The notes under the pieces: generated by a model | Told to the model about the DNA's origin: nothing | Databases searched by the model: none | The model's input: the letters and a program-made list of their open reading frames with translations, nothing else | From: Acridotheres tristis | Taxonomy: Eukaryota; Chordata; Aves; Passeriformes; Sturnidae | Reading direction: 5' to 3' | DNA: 64,000 bases | NCBI GenBank assembly: GCA_037013685.1 | Contig: CM072886.1 | Coordinates: forward strand, 63,914,933-63,978,932 | Program-made: the position numbers and the translations under genes | Shown here: positions 23,451 to 33,462 of the stretch, in pieces | Layout of the letters: every line of letters starts with the position of its first letter | How positions within the stretch are numbered: position 1 is the first letter of the stretch

Positions 23451-26400
23451 TGACTCTGCCCAGCATGAGGATAGGTCCTGCTGTCTCCTCTCGAAGCCAA
23501 CCTTGCCCTGGAAGCCCAGTGCAGATGTCAAAAGAAGGCATCTGGATTCCTGGCAGCTCAGCTGAGGATGCCGCGCACACGCGGAGCGATGGTGCTGGTG
23601 TGCTACAGCGCACAATCCCCAGCAACACTGCCCTGCACTGCGCTGGATGCAGTCCTTTGTCCCAAAGGCAGGTCTGCACTGCTTGTACTGAACTGATGTC
23701 CAGTGCCAATTCACTCACTGACACAGATATTTCCATTTTTCATGCTAGTTTGCACCAAGTAGGGAGTTTGGTCTGCTCGTCTGTCTTCACTACACTATGT
23801 ATGTGTTTTAACAAACTAATTGCACTAATTATACTATTTTGACAAACTAAGGCAAAAGCATTCATTACTTGACTTTTCTATAAATAGTATCTGACTCCCT
23901 GTCCATTTGCTAGTTAATATCTGTTGCTTCTCATGCTAATTAGCCCACAGGTGCAGTTCTTCTCTCCATTTGAGTCTGGGGTCTGTTTTGAGTAGGTAGT
24001 CAATGAGTCGGTGGTTGTGATTGCCCACTGCCAGAATTTACTGCTGCCAGTTACTGCTCAGTTCTGCTGACTTCACTCCTGGTGGCTCTTTTCCAGACAA
24101 CCCATTGATCTTGAGATTGTCCTCTCTTTTCCTTAAAACAAAAGGTCAGACAAAGATATGATGCTCAGAGTACGACTGCTGTCCAGCAATAACTGTCCAG
24201 CAACAGCTACTGATTAACAAAAAAAAATTGCAAAGTTTGACTCGAACCCCTGTTCAAATCCTGAGGGGCTTGGTATAAGTCCCAGTCCCTGAAGGAGAGT
24301 GCAGCTCTCCTGGTCTGGGTCTGCAGAGGTGCCTGGAACCGACTGGCTGAAGAGCAGCTTTGCTGCAGTTTTCCCACTCCTGGAGGATGGGAAAGGTCTT
24401 GGACATTCTAGAGTCTCACAAGAAGTTGCCCATGAGGCAGCAACATGCTCTTGCAGCAAAAGTGGGAGGCAGCACCCTGGGTTGCATTAGACAGGTTTGG
24501 GCATATGATCCTTCCCCTCAGCTCTGTGGTAAGACAGCTGGAATCTTGGGAATTCTGCTCTAGGCTCAGTGGTGCAAGGCAGGCATTGACATACTGAAGC
24601 TGGTCCAGCAAAGGGCTCTGAAGGTGATTAAGGGCTTGGAGCATCTTTCATTGCAAGTGTCTGAGAGAGCTGGAACTGTTCAGTCTGCATGTGAAGCTCA
24701 GGGACTCCTTGTTGATCCGTATAAATATCTGCTGAGAAAGGCTAAAGCAGACAGAGCCAGGGTCTTCTCAGTGGTACCCACTGACAGCACAAGGGGTAAT
24801 AAGCACAAGTCGAAATACCAGAAATTTCATTCAAACATAAATTAAAACCGCTTTCATTTTAAAGGTGGCCAAACAAACAGAAGAGGCTCTCAGGCAGGCT
24901 ATGAAGTCTCCATCCATGGAGATATTCTTCCCCAAACTGGACACAGCCCTGACCATGCTTTGAGAAAGGAGGGTTGGTCTTGGTGGGCTTCAGAAGTCCC
25001 TTCCAGCCCCAGCTGGTCCATGACTCTGTATGGCACAAACACAGTGAAACTGATGTTTTTCTGATGAAATTTCTCAGCTGATCTCTGCCTCCTCCCTTCC
25101 CAGACACGGTTTGAGAACTGAGCACTGACGTTTGTGTTTGTGACAAAATCTTTTATGTATTTTACAGAAAGGAATATGTCATTAGGCCCATGACACAAGA
25201 GACAAATTACCTTCTGACCACTGACAGGGCTTGTGCTTTAATGTATACCCAAAGATTTACTGAACTTGGCAAGTTTCAAGTCCTGCCTACAGAGCAACAC
25301 AAATGACCTGTCGATATTGCTTTCTGCTTTGTTTTTTTCCCCATCTTCAATAGTAAGGGTAGCTGTGCTTGAACCTGGGTAGATTTGCAAGGAAAATAAA
25401 TCAGATCTGAAGCTGGAGCACAATAGGCTATGAGTCAGACAAGTTCTTTCACAAGGCAATGATTTTTCCTTCATGCTGGCTTCCATAAAAGACTCTGAAG
25501 AAGAGGTGTGCAGGCTAGACCTTTGTTCTGTTTTACATGAACAGTTAAGAGTACAAATACATTTCAACTGAAAGTAAGTTAATGTGATTGTCAGGCTTTC
25601 ATGAAACAAACAAACAAAAAATAAACCTCAAGCCAAAACAAACAAGAAATCCCAAAACAAAACAAAGAGGGCCATCTAAGGCTCTTTCACAAGCTCAATG
25701 TCAAACTAACAGTTTGCCCCAGGTTATCTGGAAAAGCAGACTTACACTGAACGAATGACACTTAGCAAAACAGTATTTTTACCCTCCTTAGCTTATCACC
25801 CATTCACACTCTCAGTTCATTCTCTCATGTGCTGTTTTCCCTTTCCCATCTTTGTTTTCCTCTTCCTCCTACCCATTTTTGTCCTAAGGCTTTCTCTATT
25901 TTTTCAGTTGTCCTCCCCTTCCCCATGTTCTCAGAGCTCTATGCCTGGAAAAGACTTAAGATATTTGCTGAAGGTTGCAGTCTTTTGTGGACAGAGCTCG
26001 ATTTGCATTTTTGTGCCATTAGATGGCCTGGAGCATCTGGCTAACACAGTGCTAATGATTGTCAGCAGTGACTTGCTGATCAAAACGAGGCTGGCTCCTT
26101 TGTTTGAAGCAGAATCTTTACTTTTAGTTTAAGTACCTAATCAAATCAGATAGAAAGGTTTGGTGTTACCTACTTAATGCCATTGTTTTGCCTTGAGTGC
26201 CTATTTCTAGGCCTATTTCTAATGCCTGTTTCCAGCCTCTTCCTGTGCCCCTCACAAAAATTACATTCACACACCAGCGAATTGTTTGTCGTTCTTATGA
26301 GTGAGCCTTCATGCCCACGTAGAAAACCACTACTGTGCTGGCTGTCACCAGACATGGGACAGCAGGATTTGATAGGCAAAGACCTTTTCTTGGATGACCT

Positions 26401-26504
26401 TCTGTTACCAGAGGTCTGAATCTTCCCTGGATTCCTAGCGTGGGGAGAGGAAGGCGATTGAAAGCAAAGCCATAGCTAGAGGGTGGCACTGTGAATCTGG
26501 AGCA
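23450..26504. other. TMEM14-GCNT2 intergenic space
   Basis: This space contains a CR1 copy at 24.4-25.0 kb and otherwise unique sequence. No exon of PAK1IP1, expected here from human synteny, was recognised. Confidence 0.55.
24425..25035 (+). mobile_element. CR1 LINE fragment (ORF2 end and 3' UTR)
   Basis: The block starting with caacatgctcttgcagcaaa and continuing through ctggaactgttcagtctgc, tcttctcagtggtacccac and the cttccagccccagctggtcc end follows the CR1 consensus order. It is truncated at the 5' end and has small internal deletions. Confidence 0.8.
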
Positions 26505-26711
26505 ATGAAAATTGGTCCATAAATCCATTGACAATGATTTGCAGAGGGTCATCAAAAGTGCCCTTCTGCTGTGCAGTAAAGCCAGAAAAATTTTTTTAAG
26601 CATTATGTCAAACTGTTTATTAGATGTTTGTATGATCACAGGCTGGTTCCTGGTGAAAGCTGAGGGTGTTGATCTATTCCTGCACATCACGACATAATAC
26701 ATTATAGTGAC
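26505..26711 (-). pseudogene. GCNT2: Candidate GCNT2 exon 3 remnant
   Basis: After AG at 26713-26712 the sequence GTCACTAT would complete Gly and give His-Tyr, the first residues of exon 3, in the right phase. Further on are SNK and F-D in place of ANKFEL, LALLHSRRAL in place of LELRHRERTL, and a terminal stretch like the end of the gene. The span of about 205 nt is close to the expected 191. No poly-pyrimidine tract precedes it, and the match is patchy at protein level. Position and strand fit, but this is the least certain part of the pseudogene. Confidence 0.42.
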
Positions 26712-27129
26712 CTCTGAATTAGTGTGTCCTAATGGGTTGTTTTTGACAGCATCCTTCATTATGTTTGCAGCACCTTAATTCATTCTTTGGTGCTGCTGAT
26801 GTCACTGCTGACCTCACAGCTCACATAAGTCAGAATCTTTGGTGCTTTAACTGAAATTGGAAGCCAGTGAACAGACAACCCTACTGGATACTTCTGTTTT
26901 ATGCCTCTTGTGGCTATGCTATGATTTATTCATGGGTGCCAAAGCTTCAGCCTTTCATTTGTGGGTTTCAAAATGATGAGTTTGTGGTAGCTGTGTGCAC
27001 ACAAATTAAGTGAGATGAGGTTTGAAGGATAAGGCAGAGGAATTGATACAGCTAACAGAGGAATGAGATATGCAAGAGAGCAAACCAAACCAGACTACAA
27101 GCTCACTAAATTGAGCTTGGATTTTTCTC

Positions 27130-27285
27130 TGTTCTGCATCTCTGGATGCCCCTGGAAGTGTTCCAGGTTAGGTTGGATGGGGGCCTGATCTAGTGAATGA
27201 CATTCCTGTCCATGGCAGGGATGTTGGAACTAAATGATCTTTACAACCCAAACCATTCTATAATACTATGATTCTACATACACAT
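27130..27285 (+). mobile_element. CR1 LINE 3' tail
   Basis: The short CR1 terminus has ttggatgggggcctgatcta, ccatggcagggatgttggaac and a tail of aaaccattctataatactatgattcta, with the repeated ATTCTATR-type end. Confidence 0.75.
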
Positions 27286-27356
27286 TGCTTTAATTCCTAA
27301 AGTGAAGTTGAAAGGATACTTTGGTAAACCTCTATTTTAAACTTTTCCTTTTTCTG

Positions 27357-27395
27357 TTTGTTGTTGCTGTTTTTGTTGTTGTTGTTTTTGTTGTC
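27357..27395. repeat. Imperfect (GTT)n repeat
   Basis: This is a run of GTT and GTTTTT units just after a CR1 tail. Confidence 0.8.
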
Positions 27396-28739
27396 GTGTG
27401 TGTCACTAGACTCAGCTTGAGCATCTGCCTGGCTCCTAGTCCTAGGATTATCTCTGCTATATCTTCTTTTGGGCTGGCACGAGTACTGCTTGGCCTGTTG
27501 GCAGAGGAATTGATACAGCTCAGGCACAGACAATTCTAGCAGGAGTGGGAATAGGAGGGCTGTGAGCCTGCTGGTTTAGGCTGGCACTGCAGCCAGACAT
27601 TAAGCCACAAGCTCAGCCTAAGACTTGTCCTCCCTTACCAAATCCTGTTGGTGGACCTGCTGCCAGGGAATTTATTTCAGGCGCCCAGACCGGAGTGCTA
27701 GAGCAGCATTTGTGCAGGTGCCTGGCTTGCAGTGTGAGGCTCAGGCGCTCCAGGGAGCAGGAGGAGGCTCAGTGCTGCATTCTGCTTCCCTTGGATTCCC
27801 TCTCACACCTGTGCTCCCGAGGGCTCTGTCACAAACCCTGCAGTCTGGCACCTGGCACCAGACATTTTTGGCTGCTGTGCACACCTCTGATGCCAGAGGC
27901 ACACACAGGACATGCACCTTCACAGGGGAGGGGTTAGGGTAGCATTTGGGTGTGTTCAGCTAAAAGGCGAATTGCATGAAACCTGCAAGTGATTCTGCTT
28001 AGATCAGGCCCCGTGAACTGACTCGTGTCTCAGCTCTCCTGTTAACACAGTGCTGCTGTTCGGTGGGGTGGAAAACAAGCACCTGACAGTGCTTACTGCA
28101 CCCGGAGAAACAGTGTGTCTGAGGAAGGTGAAAGTTTGTGAAAAGACCCTCAGCTCCCACGTCTCACAGATAGGAACCCCTGTAAGGGAAAGCTCCACTT
28201 AATTTGAGGTTTAGCAAGCATTGGCCCTGTCAGCTCACACATCCCACTGTATCTACTGTGCTGCAGGGCTGCCCAGCAGAGCACTCCATGTCTTGCAGTA
28301 ATAGTTAAACAAGCCCTGACGATGAGTTCAAGATAAAACAAGCTCTTGTGAGCAATGGTGGTGTCTCCTCCCCACCTCTGACAGGAGGTGCACTGCTAGC
28401 CCCTCCAAATGTCTTCTCCCTACCTCACACACAGAATGACAGAAGAGTCATATGTCAGAGAATACATGCTGCTTCTGTCTTTCATTTTTGATATATTGAA
28501 TATCTCAGATGCTAGGGAATTAAGGGAAAGTGTTGCAGTATCTACACTAGGCACAAAGGTTTGCACAGTCATGGAGCTGCTGGTACAGGATCATGCAACG
28601 CCTAAAATCACCCTTGATACTAGGAGTGCCCAAAGGCTGAGGAGAGGGAACTGATGATTTTCGTTCATAAGCATGAATCCTAATCCCAAAGTGATGGCAG
28701 CCTCTGCAGTTGTACTTGTCATGGCTTCAGGCCTTTTTC

Positions 28740-28830
28740 CAGTGGGCTTCTGAGCCCCTCCAAGGATGGAGACTGCCCACCCTCCCTGACAGCCTGTTCC
28801 TGTTTTCAGTTTAATGTAAAGAGGGTAAAA
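28740..28830 (-). mobile_element. Possible CR1 fragment
   Basis: The plus-strand text cccctccaaggatggagact and gacagcctgttcctgtttt resembles the complement of the CR1 3' region. It is short, and the call is tentative. Confidence 0.4.
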
Positions 28831-29347
28831 AAGGCTGCAGTTCCACATACAACCTACAGTGAGATTTCAGCTCTTTGGACAAGGTGTGTAGAAGTCTTTA
28901 GGAGCAAATAAGCAGAAAGGCATCCAGTGGGTTGTCTAAGCAAATTGACTACAGTGGAAAGTCTGACTTGCTTGGAAATTATATTGATTCAGAAATATTC
29001 CTCAATTCAGAATTCATTCAGAATTCAGATTTTTTTTTTTTTTGCCGTATTTATAGAAGACCAGGAGGTACAGATACAGGAGCCCAAGCTCTCTCTGTGG
29101 AGGTGCACCACAGCTGCTGAACTGAATCACTGCTGTTACTGTTGTGCAGGGGACTCTAACCTTCCTTAATATCCTTCCTACCAGTCACCCCCTCCAGTTT
29201 TTCATCTTTCCCTGTCTTTTACTGCTATTTCAAAGTAACACTAGTATGGTGAGGTCTCACTGGTTTCGATGCACTTCTTCAGTTTGGCTGCCAAAAATCA
29301 TTGTTTTGTCTCTTCTACAGTGATTAACTGTATTGTTCTTTCTTAAA

Positions 29348-29348
<1 letters not shown>

Positions 29349-29379
<31 letters not shown>
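29349..29379. repeat. A31 homopolymer
   Basis: An uninterrupted run of 31 A follows tcttaaac. No coding similarity was seen upstream that would mark it as the tail of a retrocopy. Confidence 0.9.
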
Positions 29380-29381
<2 letters not shown>

Positions 29382-31890
29382 CCGATGAGGCAGGTATTGC
29401 ACCCAAATATCAGTCACACAGTGAAAACAGATTAATTTACTTACACAAAAGCATAACCTGGAATGGCATTCATCAAAACAAAACAAAACAAAAATTTAAA
29501 GACCTCATTAAAAAACATATGGACAGAAATCTGTGATGTTTTTCTGGATTCTTACTTGAACAGGTAATATATCTGTATACCCATAAACTATCTGTATTTC
29601 TTCAGGTTCAGAGTGCAACATGCTGTTAATATCCATAAGTTTCAAACTGCCAAGCTCATTGTTTCTGTTGCTGAGTGATATTTTGCTATTCACCTCTGGA
29701 GTCTGAACAATAAAATTTGATGTTGTTTGCACTCTGAGCTACTTTAAATACACAAAGTGGTGAGCACGGCTTTATTTTGTTTGGGATTTTTCAGTTTGAG
29801 AGATATTCAGCTTGTTAGTCCAAGGAAGGGATGGGATGGTCCCAGATCTCTCTTAGGTCTCTAGACCTTCCTAAAACTCCCTGTTTAAAATAATTACTCA
29901 CTCTGAAATATTTCTCTCTTCAGCTTCCTCCGTGACATCAAGATAGCAAAGCTCTCTTCCCCCCTGTTCAAAATACTGAACAGAATTTCTTCTCTGGAGG
30001 TAAACTTCTGGTGCCTTTCTGCCGGAATCCACATCATTAGGTGTTGGCAGCTGTAAAAGCAGAATAAGCTGACTGAGGCAGATCCTGTCTGTTCAGAACC
30101 TTCCCTGTGGGTTACCAGCCACGCTCCAGGACATCTAAATGTGTTGTGTTCCTGTTACAGAACTGCTGCAGTTTGCAATCCAGTTTGTTAAAAGACCCTG
30201 AAATTAGCAATGTTTTCATAAAGTTGGTGGTAAATTGTTGTTATTCAAGAGGTATTCTTTGAGCCATTACTGCTTGCTCAGAAGAAAGGCAGGAGAGAAG
30301 CACACAGTCTCCCTAGATTCAGTATCCCGATTTTTACTGCTTTTGTGCAGCTGACTGGGTCACTCAACAGTGCTGCTAACATGCCATGTGAATACAACCA
30401 CAACAGCTAGAGGAATAAACATTCATAGGTTTGCTTCCTTGCTTTGTTTTTTTTAGGACATGATGACTGATACCCGTGACCTTTGTCTTCTATTTGCCAC
30501 ACTAAAATATTCTCAAGCCCCAATTTTTTTTTTTAATTTTTTTTCCCCTCTGCAGCATGCTTGGTCTGTTGAGATTTTGTGTACTTTACGAATAGTTTGA
30601 AGGGGAAATCTGCTCAGACGTTGGTTGACCTCCCTCTAGTGGCTGTTACTGTGGAATTAAAATAGGGCTGTGATCTACGGAACCCAAGGTTTTGTTTGTA
30701 TCAACCACTGTATTCCATGAAAGTGAGTAAACTTCGGAAGAAGTCTTACACCACATCAAAATACAAATCAGAAACACTGCATTATTGCCAACGCTTAGTT
30801 ACTGCTTTTTCAGTCCTGAAAATACTTATCCTCCCCACTTTCTCTCTCTCTGTGTCCTTACACAGGACCATCTAAGGACACTGCATGTAAAATCTGCATG
30901 TAAATAATTTTTATTTTTTTTTTTTTCCCAGTTCAGTTAGTCGGCCAAGTAAGACAAGTATACAAGCCTCTGTTTTTCAGATATGGACTCCTGTGCCTGA
31001 AACCCGATCTGATTTTTCTAACCAGGCACATTGATCTAGTAAAAGATCCTGTTTGCTATTACAAACCTTGTCCCAACAGATATTTAAAGAACAGGTATGA
31101 TCTGGGAAATGCAGCATCTTTATTCCATTTCCAGTAGTTTTCTGTTATTCTCTGTAGTAAATATCAGTATCTTTGACAAAATCGTATCTGTATGTATATC
31201 CAGCAGTTGTATTCCTATGTTTAAGATCTTGCTGATTGTGATTGATTACACTTGTCTTTTAGACATGAAAAGTGCCAGGAATGCATGGCTATGTTTGTAT
31301 TTTTGTAGGAAAAGATAGCAATGACAGGGTAGCAAGACAAAAGTTGGAGCTAGAAAACATTCCATTAAAAATGACAAAAATGGAAAGCTCCTGCAGCTGC
31401 AAGAGGGGCTTTGCCCTGGTGTCTCCTTTTGGATCTCTCATACTTTGGGTCCAAGTGTTAAGTGATTTGCAGGCAGTGTGAGATAACCCAAGCTGCATTT
31501 ACAGAACATCCCTAAAAATCCTGTCTCATGAGTTTATGCTCTGACACAGCAGAAGTTAAGGTTGCTACTGCTATTCTCTTGACTGCTTTTAGTGTTGTTG
31601 TAGGCTGGGGTGTTGTCACCTGAAAATACCAGTTGAATTTCCTCTGTCAGTGGAGAGAAAACAATACTTTTACACACATTAGATTTCCCAAAAACTAATT
31701 CTGGGTGCTATTTGTGTATTTTCACTGGTTTCAATATAGTTGTATTGATGTGAAATTGAATTGAAGCTGACTGAAGTTCTCAATTTTTTTCTCATCAATA
31801 CACATAACTGTATTATTGATTAAGTATTCTAGAAATAAAATATTTATTGCTAGCATAGGAAGAAAAAATGGAGAAAAACACACACATTAC

Positions 31891-31977
31891 CATGACAACC
31901 TCCATGGCTCTCTTCCATTTCAATCCATTCACCACTTCCACCTCCCCATCATGTGTTGGCTATGGATCCTGGGACAT
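31891..31977 (-). pseudogene. GCNT2: GCNT2 exon 2 remnant with premature stop
   Basis: This exon has 87 nt (93 in mammals) between acceptor gtttcag and donor CATGgtaatg. It reads VPGSIANT, a TGA stop, then WGGGSGEWIEMEESHGGCHG. The ends VPGS and HGGCHG match GCNT2 exon 2 (VPGSMPN...HGGCHG), and two codons are missing in the middle. Phase (2 bases in, 1 out) matches exon 1. The stop occurs where the functional protein has N-A-S-W. Confidence 0.87.
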
Positions 31978-32371
31978 CTGAAACTAGGTAACAGAAAATC
32001 AAATAGTTAGTCCTTTTAAGAGCTTTGAGTTCAGGTTCATGTCCACTCTCTGTGACCTTTCTCCACAGAACTGGGGTAAAATGCTTTGGAATACACATCA
32101 ACAGATGCCTGGCTGCTAATATGGTTGTCAAGTTTCTTCGCTGAGAGAGGCTTTCATGACATGGACAAGATGTCAACCCAAAAGACCTCAAGATTTCATT
32201 TGAGAAATAAAATCCCACTTCTGCAACAGCTTCAGTATGATACTGCACATGATCATTCATTGTCTTTACCAGCACTGCCTTCCAAGTGCTATTTGAACAC
32301 TGAACCACTAACACATAGCACCTTCACATGAATTTAGTGGTAAGTACTGGGTTTTTGCTTTGGTTTTTGTT

Positions 32372-32398
32372 GTTGGCTGGTTGGTTGGTTGGTTGGTT
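32372..32398. repeat. (GGTT)n repeat
   Basis: A short run of ggtt units follows a T-rich stretch in the former GCNT2 intron 1. Confidence 0.8.
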
Positions 32399-32604
32399 TA
32401 AGGAAAGACACTAACAGAACAAATTCAAGCATTATAAAATTGGAAGGAGTTATTGAAACTCAATTACAGCCTATGATGTTATATAATAATAGATATAGAT
32501 TTAGGCAGATCAGAGGCCTATCCAGGATATAAACGGGTAAGATTTTATCCTCTGCTTCTCACTAATTACCACCTTCTACCTGTCACTAAAAACACCTTTT
32601 ACTA

Positions 32605-33450
32605 GCCTGGGTTTCTCAAAGTCCCATCCAAACTGGTCTTGAACACTTCCAGGGATGGGGCATCCACAACTCCTCTGGACAACCTGTCCAGTGCCTCACC
32701 ACCCTCACAGTAAAGAATTTCTTCCATATATCCAATCTAAACCCATCGTCTTTCAGTGTAAAGCCATTCCCCCGTGTCTTATCCCTACATACCCCTGTAA
32801 AAGGTCCCTCTCTCCTCCAGGCTGAACAGTCCCAGCTCTCTCAGTCTGTCTTTATAGGAGAGGTGCTCCAGGCTCTGATCATCTTTGTAGTCCTCCTCTG
32901 GCCTTGCTCCAGCAAGTCCATGTCCTTCTCATGCTGGGGGACCCAGAGCTGGATGCAGAAGTCCCAGTGGGTTCTCATGAGGGTGGAGTAGGAGGGAGTA
33001 CCGCCTCTCCCAGCCTGCTGGCCGCGCTGATGTGGATACAGTCCAGGACACATTTGGCTTTCTGGGCTGCAGGCACACACTGCTGGGTCATGCTGAGCAG
33101 CCAACAGCCCCTAGTCCTTCTCAGGGCTGCTCTCAATCCATTCTCCCAGCCTATATTTGTGCTTGGGATTGCCCTGACCCAGGTGTAGGACCTCGTACTT
33201 GGCCTTGTTGAGCTCCATGAGATTCACACAGTCCCACCTCTCCAGCCTGTCCAGTCCCTGTGGATGCCATCCCTTCCCTCCAGCGTGCTGACTGCACCAT
33301 GCAGCTCGGTGTCACCAGCAAATTTGCTGGGGGTGCCCTCAATCCCACTGTCCACGTGTCACTGACAGAGATGTTAAAGAGTGCAGTCCCAGTACCAACC
33401 CCTGAGGAATGCCACTCACATCAAGTGCCACACAACTCACACCAAGTGCC
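32605..33450 (-). mobile_element. CR1 LINE copy, about 0.85 kb
   Basis: On the plus strand the complement of CR1 is clear: aacacttccagggatggggc, gtaaagaatttcttcc, ctcctccaggctgaacagtc and agcagccaacagcccctagt, through ctgaggaatgccactcac. It lies in the former GCNT2 intron 1. The far end carries a partial tandem duplication (see 33414-33462). Confidence 0.85.
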
Positions 33451-33462
33451 ACACCACAAAAA
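33414..33462. repeat. Partial tandem duplication at a CR1 end
   Basis: The unit actcacaycaagtgccacac is present twice in tandem at the boundary of the CR1 copy. Confidence 0.65.

Larger units (their letters stand above)
27033..27520. repeat. Pair of identical 21-mers about 467 bp apart
   Basis: The sequence ggcagaggaattgatacagct (21 nt) occurs at 27033-27053 and again at 27500-27520, in the same orientation. Flanks differ. Between them lie a CR1 tail and the GTT repeat. Confidence 0.8.

Noticed and set aside
22884..23714. 276-codon minus-strand open frame over the TMEM14 CpG island
   Set aside because: Its composition is Ala/Arg/Pro/Gly-rich as expected from GC-rich DNA. It overlaps the true TMEM14 start exon in another frame and crosses the real splice junction.
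26295..26759. 154-codon minus-strand open frame
   Set aside because: It overlaps the candidate GCNT2 exon 3, but the frame as a whole has no recognisable protein and runs through both proposed exon borders. Treated as chance.
29333..29536. Poly-A run as the tail of a processed retrocopy
   Set aside because: No protein-like sequence precedes the A31 run, and poly-A-tailed retrocopies are uncommon in birds.
31621..31740. Minus-strand FNWYF string near GCNT2 exon 2, considered as the GCNT2 C-terminus
   Set aside because: Only the three residues WYF agree. The upstream sequence does not resemble exon 3, and the intron would be under 200 bp.
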